Below, in pieces: positions 10,462 through 21,046 of a stretch of DNA of 64,000 nt; the first letter of the stretch is position 1; the number at the start of each line of letters is the position of its first letter. This DNA comes from Azolla caroliniana (lineage: Eukaryota; Polypodiophyta), in NCBI GenBank assembly GCA_043228905.1, contig JBHGNT010000006.1:3038001-3102000 (forward strand), in the 5' to 3' direction. The notes under the pieces are model-generated. The model made no database searches. It saw nothing but the letters and a program-made list of their open reading frames with translations, and had not been told where the DNA came from. A program made the position numbers and the translations under genes.

Positions 10462-12246
10462 CTTAGTGGGGAGCCTTGGAAAAAAATCTTAAGCCAGAGA
10501 ATGGCTAAAGTTATGCCTTCTACCGGTGGCAATTGGAAAGATAGTATTAGATGGTGGTTTTTAAGAGATTTTAACCATTCCATTGATATTTTTCACCAAG
10601 ATAAGTTTTTTCGGGGTATCATGAAGGCATGGTGGGATTTGAAACATAACTTAGTTCAATCTCTACCATCATGTCAGGAGGAATGGTTGTGTCAACCCCT
10701 CATATTGAATCCACTATTTACATAAGAAGAGGGGGTAATGTTAGGGAAGAGAACTAGGTTGAACTGGGCTGACTTTGATAAAGGTGAAGCTAAGTAAGTT
10801 TGGAATTGGTTGACCTTTTCTTCTTTAGCGATGGAAAACAAAACCCATGTTTGTAGTACAATTTGGGGAGGGAACATTATGGATGGAGTCTTTACAATAT
10901 CTTCCTTTCAGCCTTCTCAAACTAGTTTGTTTTGGTATGGTATGTTTTCAGCCCTACATGTCTTATTGGGGTTAGGGGTTATAAAAACGCTCATGAATGC
11001 CTTTACTTCGATGTTTTGCCTTCTAGACGACTTCATTCTCTCTTTGTGGAAGATGAAATTGTAACTCAAGGGAATAGATTCCTATTCGTATATTGTGGAA
11101 GAAAGATAAAAAATGGATATTGAACCCACATCCAAATGATGTAAACAATCTCTCTAATTTATGGGTCTATGAGAATAAGCCCATTGATCGCCATTTGTGG
11201 GATCCTGGTGAGTGGAAATGGCAAATCAGATCAGCGCAAGGAATTCTAGGTAAGCAAATCCCATTTTTTGAATATTCGGTCAAAATGGGTAGAGAAATGC
11301 TAAGGAGAGGTGTGACTATTACACCAGTAGCTTGTAAATTCTGGAGATTTGGTAATGTAACAGATTCTTGGATGAATGCGTATTGGAAATGGTTATGGGC
11401 CATGCAAATTCCTAAAAACGTTGTATTATTTAGATGGTTGTTGACACATTATGGCATTCCTGTGAAGTCATGGATGCGGGGACACTGCCAGGATTTAAAA
11501 TGTGATAATAATAATTCTCCCATTGAATCAGTTTACCATGTTTTACGGATATGTCCTATTGCTAGAGCAATTTGAAAAAGAATGTTGAGAATGTTGTATC
11601 CTATTTATGGTAGGCAGGTGTACACATGGGGTTTTGTGAGATGGGGAAGATTACCTAAAGAAATTCAGAACTATGAAAAGGAGTTTGGTGATTTTCTTCT
11701 CCTCTCCGATGGAGGACATGTATTGGAGGTCTCTGATACTACAACAATTCGTGATATGGTCTGGTCTACGATATCTTCTCTAGTAGTTTGGGTATTGTGG
11801 AAGGCTAGATGTAAATGTGTATTTCAGAAAATTAAACAGAATGCAGTTGAGTTAGTCAAAGAGGTATGGTTAATGCTCTTACACACTTTAAGAGGTCAAT
11901 ATGATGCAATAGCGGGTGAGCATGAGGTTGTGATTCATAAACAACAATAGTTTCATGAAATTTGGCAAAACGCTGAGGTCTTCACCTCTTTTGCAGAAAG
12001 AATAAAGTGGAGATATGCTCCACCAAGATGGCTTTTTCCACCCCCCCGTCTTGGAACAACCCTACATGAGGGCTTTTGATACTTGACATGTTGGTTGATG
12101 TGGATATGAGGGTTGTAATATATTGTATGAATTCGTTGTAGCCTTTCAGCATCTTTCCATTAATACCAAGGTGAACCTTCTTTTTTTTTTAAAGGAAAAA
12201 GAAAAAGGAAAAAAAGAAAAAGAACAAGACCATTTAAAACTCTATT

Positions 12247-13900
12247 ACACAAAGATCGCTTCATTCCATGCAAGCAACTTTGTTTCATGCCAGATGTCCA
12301 TTCCATAAAGCTTTATTTCACAAAGACTCTTACATCAAAGCAGTCCAATCCCACAAAGGTATCTCCATTTTTTGACTCTTGGTTGGAGAAGGCCACACTA
12401 CAGTTGGTCTCTTGTTTATAAGCCAAATAACCAACATTAAGGCCAAATCACTTTGGTCCAATCCCCTCACATAGCCACTGGAAGGGTGAGGTGCATCCAA
12501 TCAAATAGCATGGGGACGTCAAATGACTATGGCCATATCAATCCGCTTCTTTTCTTTTCTTGTTGGGAGAGAGATACTAAAATTGTATGGAAACAAAAGG
12601 TAATACCTATAAACTCTTATATATTTCAAGTGTGAAAGTGGCAATGTTAATTTAGTTAAATGAAGGAGGAAATATAATAGAGAAAATAGAAACCTTTTAC
12701 AATGGTTCTTTCTTATTCTAACAAAGTTCGAAGAGCTAAACCTAAGGCCTCTCTCTCTATCTCTCTTCGGCTTTCATTACGAAAGAAAAAACACCACCAC
12801 GATTAACTTACTATGAAGTATAGAACCCTTATAGGGAGCTAAATACTACTACGACTCTAAACTCAATGCCACCCTACACACTAATTCAAATGGAGAATAT
12901 GATGATATGTGACCTTGCAAAGCTCTCTCTCTTCATGGTTCAGATTTCGTGACTTCTCTAGCACTGTCAATTGCTACAAAAGAAGTCATTTTAATTTTAT
13001 AACATATTTTCTCACCCCAACTTGCAAATCAAAAGTGAAGGCATTCTGCATATTCCAATTGAACCATAACCCCCAATACCTCAAGAACTCAAAAATAATT
13101 TGGAAATGAGGCATTGGTTCATTTTTCTCCATATGTACAAAAACCCAACCGAAGAAGGATAGATTTACTCCAGTTAGAGACATTCACACTAAATTGATAC
13201 ACCTCCAAACCATCATTGCCATTGGGCATGAAAGAAATGTTAGGAACCAACCAACCACAATTGGTTACGCGTTCGTATTCGAGTGCAGAAAACAAGAGAG
13301 CTAGTACACAGATAGAAAACATGAAGACAGGAAAAACAAGTACAGAGAGACACCGGATGTTTAACATGGAAACCTGGATAGGGAAAACCACATGGAGTCC
13401 ACAAACTCCAAACAGATCACTATGGTAGGGAAGAAGTACAATGAGGAACTTGGAGGCAACGACCTCGAGTTCTTCTTCATTTGACAGACGGCTATAGAGT
13501 TGCACTCTCACTCTTCCTCTCACAATCACAGAGGTAACTACCTCCACTAACTCTATAACAACTAATGATCAACATACATCTATAAAGTTTGCCCTAGTTG
13601 TTTTTTTACCAAAACAACTTTCAGGTTATTTACAAGTATAGTCATCTGAATCGATTTTGGTTCATAAATTTCGATCTCAATCTCGGCCTACCGGCCTCGG
13701 CCGAGTTACTCACCAACTTGGTTCTTCTCTTCCCATCCGAAGGAACTTGTTTCCCAACAAGAAATCAATGCCTAGTATGTTCCAATTCCATTGAACAAAA
13801 CAAACACAATCCTTTAGTAATGTTTTTTTTTTAATGCATCCCCCAATGGTGAAGCTCCAACCATAACTCTCTAAATAAATACTTTAGCTCACAACATCAA
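12247..13900. other. Spacer with possible LTR-like remnants
   Basis: No gene recognised. The stretch about 13210-13800 has the feel of degraded Copia LTR sequence, but neither termini nor target duplications were found, so I do not delimit an element. Confidence 0.35.
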
Positions 13901-14191
13901 TCAATAACACCAACCTGCCTTGACCACATGAAACCACCAAGTAATGGGCTTACGAAAACCCCATATCTTTATAACCCTTTCTTCCAACCACTTACGTTTG
14001 TTAATCAACTTGTGATAAGCAAAATTTGTAGAGATCATACTCAATCTCTTATTTCCAACAAACCTCCAATCAAGCTTTGGATATCCCCCATCTAAATCAA
14101 GAATTGGCTCATACGAAGATAGTATTTCTTGCAACTTATTCCAAATAAAGGTATAACCTTTTGGAATACGAAATGTTGATCTCAATCTCAA
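13901..14191 (-). pseudogene. Short LINE ORF2-like remnant
   Basis: A 96-codon open frame (minus) with FVGNKRLSMISTNFAYHKLI and WLEERVIKIWGFR resembles the region before the zf-RVT domain of plant LINE ORF2. No catalytic motif is present and it ends abruptly, so this is a tentative fragment call. Confidence 0.35.
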
Positions 14192-14224
14192 TCTCTCTCT
14201 CTCTCTCTCTCTCTCACCATAATT

Positions 14225-14285
14225 AGCTTACCTTAGTGATAAGTTGTTACACTATTAGCACTATGTCTTGGGTTCGAAACCCAAT
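14225..14285 (+). repeat. tRNA-derived SINE-like head
   Basis: TACCTTAGTGATAAGTTGTT followed by CTTGGGTTCGAAACCCAA gives degenerate A-box-like and good B-box-like sequence (GGTTCGAAACC) with plausible T-arm pairing. No clear 3' end. Confidence 0.4.
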
Positions 14286-14341
14286 CTCTCACCTCTCTAT
14301 TACTTCATATCTCTCTCTTAATTTACCAAATGCCACTACGG

Positions 14342-14689
14342 TGTCGTGAAGAATTTCGTCCAGAGGTGGAAACCGGGAAACATTGGCTACATCGGTGGGG
14401 TGCAGCAGGTGTGTTCACCCTTGTACATTTAGCGTGAATAATGAGGGCGCCTTTATGGCGCCGAAGAGTAGTTAAGTCGGGATTTATCCCACACTGTAAC
14501 GCATCCCTCTCCTTGTTCTATAAAAGGAAGGGAGCACCCATTGTGAAAGGGGTTGCCCATTTTGGCGTTAGAGGGTATATCGTTAGATTTAGGGTTAGTT
14601 ACGCTTCTTCTTCTTCTTCTTCTTCCCCCGTCGTGTTTTGCTTAGGGTTTGCTTTGGCTCGGCCTCCTGTGCAAGACCCCGCTTGACGC
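14342..14689 (+). repeat. 5' LTR of element O, first part
   Basis: Starts TGTCGTGAAGAATTTCGTCC, the same as 31324 onward. The U3 part carries TATAAAA at 14519-14525. It is cut at 14689 by gypsy A, whose 4-bp duplication is ACGC (14686-14689 and 21757-21760). Confidence 0.92.
14519..14525 (+). promoter_or_regulatory. TATA box of element O LTR
   Basis: TATAAAA within the U3 region; the same motif is at 31501-31507 in the 3' LTR. Transcript start not determinable from sequence alone. Confidence 0.6.
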
Positions 14690-15362
14690 TGTCGTGAAGA
14701 AAACCGCCCACAAGAGGAATCGGAGGAACAAGGCGTGGGAAACGGCTCTACACACGCGCGCGCCAAGAAGTACATACGAGGATCCTAGGTGGGTAGATTC
14801 GGTTGATATGCAGTTAATGCCAAACGGCCTCTTGACGGGATATAAAAGGGAAGAGGAAGAATAGAAGAGGGGATCTCGGACGGAGAGAGGACGAAGTGCT
14901 GCCGAACCGATTTCGGAGCTCCTCTCTCACTCCTGCTTTCTCTGTCTTCTGCTCCATCGCGTACCTGTGCAGGTTTCGAGGAGGCTTGCGCTGCTCCGTG
15001 GAACGCCCGAGTGCGTCCTGCAGCACCTCCGACCTGTTTCCCCTTTCTGTGCGTCGCGACATACAGGGGTCGGCATCTGTTCGCCGCCCTGTTCGTTTTC
15101 GTTAGTATCCATTCCGTGCCCCACCGTGGGTTGTAATACTTTAGTCTGTTATTTTCTTGCATTCATAAGTACATATCTTTCGTTGTTGCGTCCATCTGCG
15201 TCGGCGTTTATTTGTGATCTCTGTTTGTTGGGCCGTGTCCCCGTGCAATCTTCGGTTCTGTGTGATCGGGTCTCTCTATTACTCCGCTCTCTCTTGCTCT
15301 TCGGTCCAAGACCCCCGTGGTCCCTCCTCCTTTCTGCACGCACGGGCGTAGCAACCCCGACA
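14690..15362 (+). repeat. 5' LTR of gypsy A
   Basis: TGTCGTGAAGAAAACCGCCC ... CCCCGACA, 673 bp. TATAAAA at 14841-14847. Near its end are GACCCCCGTGGTCCC (15310-15324) and ACGCACGGGCGT (15338-15349), both shared in form with the LTRs of O and C. Confidence 0.93.
14841..14847 (+). promoter_or_regulatory. TATA box of gypsy A LTR
   Basis: TATAAAA, repeated at 21235-21241 in the 3' LTR. The downstream stretch GAGGACGAAGTGCTGCCG (about 60 bp on) is shared with element C and may mark the transcript start region. Confidence 0.6.
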
Positions 15363-15365
15363 TCT

Positions 15366-15382
15366 TGGTGAACCCGACGTGA
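15366..15382 (+). other. Primer-binding site of gypsy A
   Basis: TGGTGAACCCGACGTGA, three bases after the LTR. The same 17 bases follow the 5' LTRs of O and C. The TGG start fits a tRNA CCA end. I could not name the tRNA; it is not the initiator Met primer used by the Copia element here. Confidence 0.7.
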
Positions 15383-15405
15383 AAGAGGCGGCAGAAGAGC
15401 AGGAA

Positions 15406-17532
15406 ATGAGGGGGTCGGATCTCGCAGAGGCCATGGCTTCGGCCGTGGATCGGATTGTAAACGCGCGCGAGAGCACCGGTGCCCTCGACAGAGCTATTGA
15501 GGCGGTCGTCGGCACGATCGGCCGGTTCGATGGGAAGGATGCCACGAAGTATTTGGCGTCCTACGGTGCAGAGATGCTGATGCGGGACATTCCGGAAGAA
15601 AGGCGTCTTGCCGGATTTCCCCGAGTAGCGATGCCGAGCATCCACGCGGAGGTGCTCGAGGTGCGGACGGAGAGCCGTACCTGGGAGGAGTTCGAAGGTC
15701 GGCTCCTAGAGAAATACGGGCTGGACGACGCGCTCCGGCTTTCGAAGCGAAGGTTCATGGAATGGGTGGAGTCCCCGGGGAAGGGAAGAAACGCGTCGGC
15801 GCTCCTCCGGGAGTTCGAGGAAAACTTTGCGCGCCTCTCAGCGCTCGACCGAACCATCCTGGACACGAGCCGGGTCTTGCTGTTTGTCAAGTCGGTCGAC
15901 GAGCGGGATCGGGAGCAAGTGGGCTTCTTGCTGGAAACCGAAGACGGGCTCACTACCGACTGGGCGGCTGTCAGGAAGGTCTGTGGCCGTTTCGACAAAC
16001 GGCGAGAATGGGCGGATAACGGGGCGACCGGGTCGGGCTCGGTCGCAGCAAGGAAGCTCGAACCAGCGCCACAGGTGCGCGAGGAAGAGACCCGGGAGTG
16101 GTTGGAAACCGGTTCGGCTTCGACCGGCGTAGTCAGAGGCTCAACCGGAGGAGCGGCGCTGGAGGAATTGACGAAGGCGATAAAGGACCTCCAAATCGCG
16201 CAGGCCCGAAGGGAAGGAGGCGAACCGGCTCGTGACCGACGGCCGGTGGCAGGAAACAGGTGCATGTGGTGCGATGAAGTCGGCCACATTCGGAAGGACT
16301 GCGGCGACTTCGCGGAGGCGCTGAGGAACAGGGTGGTGTACCTGTGGGAAGGACGGGTGCATGCCAGCGACACCCGAAGGGCCCTGAGCCGAAACGACGG
16401 AAAAGGCGGTATGAAAAGGGTGATGGAAGAGGCGGCGGCCCGACACGCGGAAACCGTCCACTACTCGGCGTCAGCCGGCATTCGAGTCGGGGGCGGCGAG
16501 GCCCGGGGGGGAAGCAAAGCCGGATTCTGGCCGACGATGCTGGAAGGCCTTGCCGGTGCGGGGCTTAAAAGGGAGGAATCGGACCGTGCGGAGAAACGGG
16601 TACGGGAGATGACCGGGTGGAGCGACCCGGTCGAGGAAAAGACGGGCTTCGTGGAAGCCGCTTGCAGGAACTACGAGGCTCTGGTAGAAGAGAAGCGGGT
16701 GGGGAAACCCGGGACGACCGGGCCCTCACAACGATACGAGACCCGGTCCGGGCCAAGACGGGACGAAGCCGGCGGGGCCGGTACGCGAGATAAACCCCAG
16801 AAGGGCGGGTACCGTCTGGGGACGGAGATAGAAAGAACCACGGACTTACGAAAGGTCCTGGAGGAACGGATCCTCGACAGCAAGGTGGAGCTGTCGTTAC
16901 GAGAGGTGCTGGGAATCGCCAAGAAGGAGTTCCACGACTCCATCGTGGACTTGGTGAAACGGAAGAGGCTGTCGACGGAGACAGAACCGGAAAGACCGGT
17001 GGAAGTGCGGACGACGCACCTAGACGACATGGCGCTGGGAGACGAGTGGGCGGAAAGCCACTATTCGAGACCACATTGGGCCCGAGCGACCACGGAAACC
17101 CCGGTGAAGATCGGCGATGTCCAGGAACCGGTGGTAGCTTTAGTAGACCACGGATCGGAGATCAATTTGATGTCCATGGACTTCTATAAGAAGGGCAAAT
17201 GGCCGATCAACACCAAGCACGGGTGGAAAATAAGGGCAGCAACGCGCGCCACCGAGGAACTGCACGGGTCCTGTCCGAATGTGCGAGTCAAGATCGGCGA
17301 CGTCGAGATTGACCAGCACTTCTTCGTGCAGGAGACGTCTTCGCATCCGGTCATTCTAGGAGAGCCGTACATCACGGCGGCGCGAATGGAGACCAAGGTG
17401 CTGGACAATGGTTCGGCCTATGCGCGGGTCAAGAGCCAGGACGGGCGCCATTCGGTCCAGTTTTTGACGGTTAGGCCGAACCACGAGCGTAACCGCGACT
17501 CCCTCGGTTCCGATAACCGAGAGGATTTTTAG
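15406..17532 (+). CDS. Gag-protease polyprotein of gypsy A (ORF1)
   Basis: 708 residues from ATG at 15406 (MRGSDLAEAM) to TAG at 17530-17532. The N-terminal 200 residues are an alpha-helical capsid-like region. A canonical CCHC zinc knuckle, CMWCDEVGHIRKDC, lies at residues 286-299. Near the C-terminus an aspartic-protease-like segment has DHGSEINLM at residue 581, with ILGEPY downstream; the usual active-site triad is D-T/S-G, so the His is odd. The ORF ends after the protease and does not run into RT. The frame is open further upstream to the primer site, but only from a GTG. Nearly identical in length and sequence to the ORF at 36296. It forms the particle shell and matures the polyprotein, by family knowledge. 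Confidence 0.9.
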   Translation: MRGSDLAEAMASAVDRIVNARESTGALDRAIEAVVGTIGRFDGKDATKYLASYGAEMLMRDIPEERRLAGFPRVAMPSIHAEVLEVRTESRTWEEFEGRLLEKYGLDDALRLSKRRFMEWVESPGKGRNASALLREFEENFARLSALDRTILDTSRVLLFVKSVDERDREQVGFLLETEDGLTTDWAAVRKVCGRFDKRREWADNGATGSGSVAARKLEPAPQVREEETREWLETGSASTGVVRGSTGGAALEELTKAIKDLQIAQARREGGEPARDRRPVAGNRCMWCDEVGHIRKDCGDFAEALRNRVVYLWEGRVHASDTRRALSRNDGKGGMKRVMEEAAARHAETVHYSASAGIRVGGGEARGGSKAGFWPTMLEGLAGAGLKREESDRAEKRVREMTGWSDPVEEKTGFVEAACRNYEALVEEKRVGKPGTTGPSQRYETRSGPRRDEAGGAGTRDKPQKGGYRLGTEIERTTDLRKVLEERILDSKVELSLREVLGIAKKEFHDSIVDLVKRKRLSTETEPERPVEVRTTHLDDMALGDEWAESHYSRPHWARATTETPVKIGDVQEPVVALVDHGSEINLMSMDFYKKGKWPINTKHGWKIRAATRATEELHGSCPNVRVKIGDVEIDQHFFVQETSSHPVILGEPYITAARMETKVLDNGSAYARVKSQDGRHSVQFLTVRPNHERNRDSLGSDNREDF

Positions 17533-17654
17533 AGAGGACTGCCAAGGCGTGGGGCCGCGACAGTCCGGGTGCTCCGGGAAAACCCCACATTTGTACGATA
17601 AAACCGTGTACGACAGGTAGGGTATTTTGCTTCTCCGACAGCGGAGCGTGTACG
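17533..17654 (+). other. Gap between the two ORFs of gypsy A
   Basis: 122 bp between the ORF1 stop and the position homologous to the ORF2 start of element C. The downstream ORF is in a different frame, so simple stop read-through would not join them. The end of the gap, TTTTGCTTCTCCGACAG, resembles a 3' splice site (17625-17641), so splicing is one possible expression route; re-initiation is another. Confidence 0.4.
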
Positions 17655-20600
17655 ATAGTCGGCATCGGCGGCCGAGAGAAGACAAAGGCGGAGGGGAGAC
17701 TTCGAGCGTGCGGAGTTCTCGGCCCTGACGAGGAAATCAGCGGAGCCGTGGAGGCGGTCTCATTCGACGACACCTTGGGGACGCTGGGAAAGGTGGTCGA
17801 AGAAGGCCTTAACGAAGACCGGACGATACCGGTGTGTTCCGAGGAGATGTACGAAGTCATCGCAGACTTCGGTCGAGGGCTCGAGTCAGTTCGGACGGCC
17901 CACGTAAGCACCAAGTACAAGACTGTGGACCGGAAGGTAAGGCCAGTCGCGGCACCCTTACCGGAGGACAGCGCGTCGAGAATCAAAGGGGTTGCATCGG
18001 ACCCTAGTCTACGAGATCCGGCCTGCATAGGACACACCTTCACCGACGAGACGCTCCGAGAGCTCAAAATCGGTGGGGGCGGGTTCCTACTGCCGGCGGA
18101 GGAAGGCCGGTTTCGGAGAATGCTCGGAAGGCACGGGAAAGCCTTCGCATTCTCGCCGGGGGAAATCGGGTGCGTTGACCCGACGATCGTGGAGCCGATG
18201 GTGATATTCACGGTACCGCATGTACCATGGAATCTCAAGCCGATCCCGGTTCCGAGAGCTCACATCCCGAAGTTGATGGAGCTGCTGAGGCAGAAAGTTG
18301 ATATGGGAATTCTCGAGCCGTCGAGCGCCCCATATTCGAATCGATGGTTTACCGTACCGAAGAAAAACGGTTCGTTGCGCTTCATCCAGGACCTGCAGCC
18401 GGTCAATCGAGTGACCATTCGGAACGCAGGGATCGGACCGACCATAGACGAGTTCGCGGAGGCCTTCGCCGGAAGGTCAATTTACTCGGTCGGGGATCTA
18501 TACTCAGGGTACGACCAGTTCCAGCTAGCCGTGGAGAGCAGAGATATTACGACGATGCGAACTCCCCTCGGCCTAGTTCGGATGTGTACACTGCCGCAGG
18601 GAGGGACCAACTCGGTGGCCCACATGGTGAATGCGATGAACAAGGTTCTGAGGGACTGTATCCCGGACATCACCATGCCGTTTCTGGACGACATTCCGAT
18701 CAAGGGATGCCCGGTGGAAGAAAGGGACGAGACGATCGGGCCGGACGGATGCCGGCGATTCGTGGCGACGCACATCGACGACTGCGAGAAGGTGCTGCAA
18801 AGGCTAGAGGATGCGAGACTCACCTTCTCCGGGGAGAAGTCGGCCTTCGGGCAGTCAGAAATCATGGTGGTCGGACACCTGTGCGGACCATATGGCCGGA
18901 AACCGTCTCCGGCAAAGGTAGAAGCCATCTCAGCGATGAAGCCCGACTGCAGCTCGGTCACGGAAGTACGGAGATTCCTGGGGGCATGCGCGTTCTACCA
19001 CATATGGATCCCGCATTACGCCCACGTCGCGGAGCCACTGTACGGGTTGCTGAAAAAGGGGCAAAGGTTCGAATGGCTAAACGAGCACGCGGAATCGGTC
19101 CGGAAGCTGAAAGAGGCCCTTGCAGCGGCACCGGCACTCCGGAAGGCGGTATACGGGAAGGGTACCCCGGTATTCATAACGGTGGATACCAGTCCGACCG
19201 GGATCGGATGGGTCGTGAACCAGGAAGACGAGGACGGCAATCGGTTTCCGATCCGATTCGGCGCGAAAGTCCTCAGTGAACGGCAGCGAGGATACGCCCA
19301 GGTTAAACGCGAACTCTGGGGTATTGTTTCGGCGGTTAAGGCCGACAAAGATTACCTGATAGGGACAGAAGTGATCATCGAGACGGATTGCCTGCCGATT
19401 CTCGGTATGGTTTCCGGATGCGCGACTCCGGACCTGGCGATGCTCAGGTGGATAGCGTACATCAAGTCCCTGGACCCGGAAATACGACACATTTCCGGGA
19501 AAGACAACGCCATGGCCGACATGCTTTCGAGGGCGAGGTTCGACGACGAGGGCGGCATGGTTTCGGAAGACGAAGAAGTCGGCGTGGATTTCTTCGAGGC
19601 GGCGTACATAACGACCGACGGAATGAGCACTCCGGCGCTTAACGAGTTTGACGCGAGCAAGTACGACGGGGAGTGGCTGCAGATCGGCGGGTTTTTGAAG
19701 GCAATGACGCCCGATGCGTCATGGACGAAGGACGAGGCCAACCGGATCCGGAAGAAAGCATACCGATTCTTTCTCCGAGATGGGCATTTGTGGAAGCACC
19801 CGAAGAAGAGGAACGGCGTCCCGCTCCGGGTGGTGGCGATGAAGGAAGAACAGGAGGAGCTACTGGCGGCCCACCACGACAGCCCTTGGGCTGGACACCG
19901 TGGAACGTGGGCGACATTTGAGAAGCTGAAGGGGAAGTACTGGTGGCCGGGATTGTACCGGGACGTGCATCGGTTCGTGTCAACTTGCGAGAGTTGTCAG
20001 ATGCACTCGATAGTCCGACACCGGGACGGGCTTCGCCCTACGTACCCTTCGGCTATCCACTTCAAATGGATGGTAGATCTGGTGACGATGCCGATGGGGG
20101 TAGGACAGATGCGGTATCTGGTCCTAGCGCGGGAAGACCTGACGAACCAGGTGGAAGGCCGAGCCCTTCAGAACAAGACGACCGCGGCCGTGTGTCGGTT
20201 CCTAATCGAGGACGTGATATGCCGGTACGGGTGCGTCGGGAAGATCGTGGCTGACCGAGGGGAGTTGGACGCCGAAGAAGCCGCGGAGCTGTTCGGCCGG
20301 CTGGGGGTCAAGCTCTCGCTCACCACTGCGTACAATCCGGAGGCGAATGGAAAGGTGGAGCGCGGACACGGACCGATCGTCAAGGCGTTGGTTCGGGCAT
20401 GCGGAGGCCGAATCGGTGACTGGCCGCGGCTCCTACCTTATGCTTTGTGGGCAGACCGGACCACGCACAGTTCGGTAACCAGGTACATGCCGACAGAGCT
20501 CATGTTCGGCCAGAAGCCGATCATGCCGATTGAACGGACGATCTCCTCATGGGCAACGGTCGACTGGAGGGACGAGATGAGCCGGGAGGAGTTGTTGGCC

Positions 20601-21011
20601 GCGCGTATACGACAGCTCGAGCAGAGACCGGAGGACGTGGCACTGGCTACGGAGAAGCTCCGGGTGGCGAGGACAAAGAACAAAGCCCGGTTCGACCGAA
20701 CGCACCGGCTACGACCGAAGAAAATCGACGAAGGTGACTGGGTGCTCGTCTACGACAGCAGCCTCGACAACCAGCACCGAGCAACGCGGAAGTTCGCACA
20801 GAGATGGTTCGGGCCGTACACGGTACAGAGCGCCAACGACAACGGGACGTATCATCTGGCGGAACTCGACGGTACGAGAATAGCGATACCCGTGGCCGGG
20901 AAGAGGATCAAAGCTTTCAAGAAGCGGCACGACGACGAACCCGACCCGATTCTTCTGGACAGCAGCGACGACCGATCCGAGGCCGAGGAAGGGCCGGCAG
21001 GCGAAGAGTAA
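17655..21011 (+). CDS. RT-RNase H-integrase polyprotein of gypsy A (ORF2)
   Basis: 1118 codons counted from the position homologous to the ATG of element C; here that codon is ATA, so the true start is unclear (a GTG lies at 17748). Domains in order: reverse transcriptase with GDLYSGYDQ and the catalytic box FLDD at 18681-18692 (residue 343; usual gypsy Y/F-x-D-D); RNase H with VDTSPTGIGW, KRELWGI, ETDC and KDNAMADMLSR; integrase zinc finger H-H-C-C ending CESCQMH; integrase core D (residue 808), D in ADRGELD (867) and E in KVERG (902), that is 34 residues between the last two; then a GPY/F module (RWFGPYTV). No chromodomain seen. No internal stop. It copies and integrates the element DNA. 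Confidence 0.9.
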   Translation: MVGIGGREKTKAEGRLRACGVLGPDEEISGAVEAVSFDDTLGTLGKVVEEGLNEDRTIPVCSEEMYEVIADFGRGLESVRTAHVSTKYKTVDRKVRPVAAPLPEDSASRIKGVASDPSLRDPACIGHTFTDETLRELKIGGGGFLLPAEEGRFRRMLGRHGKAFAFSPGEIGCVDPTIVEPMVIFTVPHVPWNLKPIPVPRAHIPKLMELLRQKVDMGILEPSSAPYSNRWFTVPKKNGSLRFIQDLQPVNRVTIRNAGIGPTIDEFAEAFAGRSIYSVGDLYSGYDQFQLAVESRDITTMRTPLGLVRMCTLPQGGTNSVAHMVNAMNKVLRDCIPDITMPFLDDIPIKGCPVEERDETIGPDGCRRFVATHIDDCEKVLQRLEDARLTFSGEKSAFGQSEIMVVGHLCGPYGRKPSPAKVEAISAMKPDCSSVTEVRRFLGACAFYHIWIPHYAHVAEPLYGLLKKGQRFEWLNEHAESVRKLKEALAAAPALRKAVYGKGTPVFITVDTSPTGIGWVVNQEDEDGNRFPIRFGAKVLSERQRGYAQVKRELWGIVSAVKADKDYLIGTEVIIETDCLPILGMVSGCATPDLAMLRWIAYIKSLDPEIRHISGKDNAMADMLSRARFDDEGGMVSEDEEVGVDFFEAAYITTDGMSTPALNEFDASKYDGEWLQIGGFLKAMTPDASWTKDEANRIRKKAYRFFLRDGHLWKHPKKRNGVPLRVVAMKEEQEELLAAHHDSPWAGHRGTWATFEKLKGKYWWPGLYRDVHRFVSTCESCQMHSIVRHRDGLRPTYPSAIHFKWMVDLVTMPMGVGQMRYLVLAREDLTNQVEGRALQNKTTAAVCRFLIEDVICRYGCVGKIVADRGELDAEEAAELFGRLGVKLSLTTAYNPEANGKVERGHGPIVKALVRACGGRIGDWPRLLPYALWADRTTHSSVTRYMPTELMFGQKPIMPIERTISSWATVDWRDEMSREELLAARIRQLEQRPEDVALATEKLRVARTKNKARFDRTHRLRPKKIDEGDWVLVYDSSLDNQHRATRKFAQRWFGPYTVQSANDNGTYHLAELDGTRIAIPVAGKRIKAFKKRHDDEPDPILLDSSDDRSEAEEGPAGEE

Positions 21012-21046
21012 AGACGGGCCGGTTTTCTCCGTGCCAACTTAATTTG

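Larger units (their letters stand above)
6755..12229 (+). mobile_element. 5'-truncated plant L1-type LINE (outer), decayed, with 17-bp target duplication
   Basis: The 17-bp sequence AAGAACAAGACCATTTA occurs at 6738-6754 and 12230-12246, directly after an A-rich tail (12191-12229), the signature of target-primed reverse transcription. The coding remnant is the C-terminal half of LINE ORF2: the RT catalytic region reads FANDT where FADDT/YADDT is expected (9420-9440), followed by the region running to GGLGLIE (9955), then the zf-RVT part (11093-11575) and the C-terminal end RWLFPPP near 12030. Stops and frameshifts are numerous, so the element is dead. It was later invaded by a second LINE (6844-9408) and a probable solo LTR (10014-10461); removing the LINE joins the frame at VVDCQ. 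Confidence 0.85.

Noticed and set aside
14785-15371. Several open frames of 60-145 codons inside the gypsy LTRs
   Set aside because: High GC makes long chance frames; they repeat in every LTR copy because the DNA does, and none resembles a protein family.
15366-15382. Assigning the gypsy primer site to a particular tRNA
   Set aside because: I could not match TCACGTCGGGTTCACCA to a plant tRNA 3' end from memory with confidence; a search against the tRNA set is needed.
15561-16373. 270-codon antisense frame opposite gag, also opposite ORF1 of element C
   Set aside because: Shadow of the coding strand in GC-rich sequence; composition is Ser/Arg/Pro-rich and has no domain.
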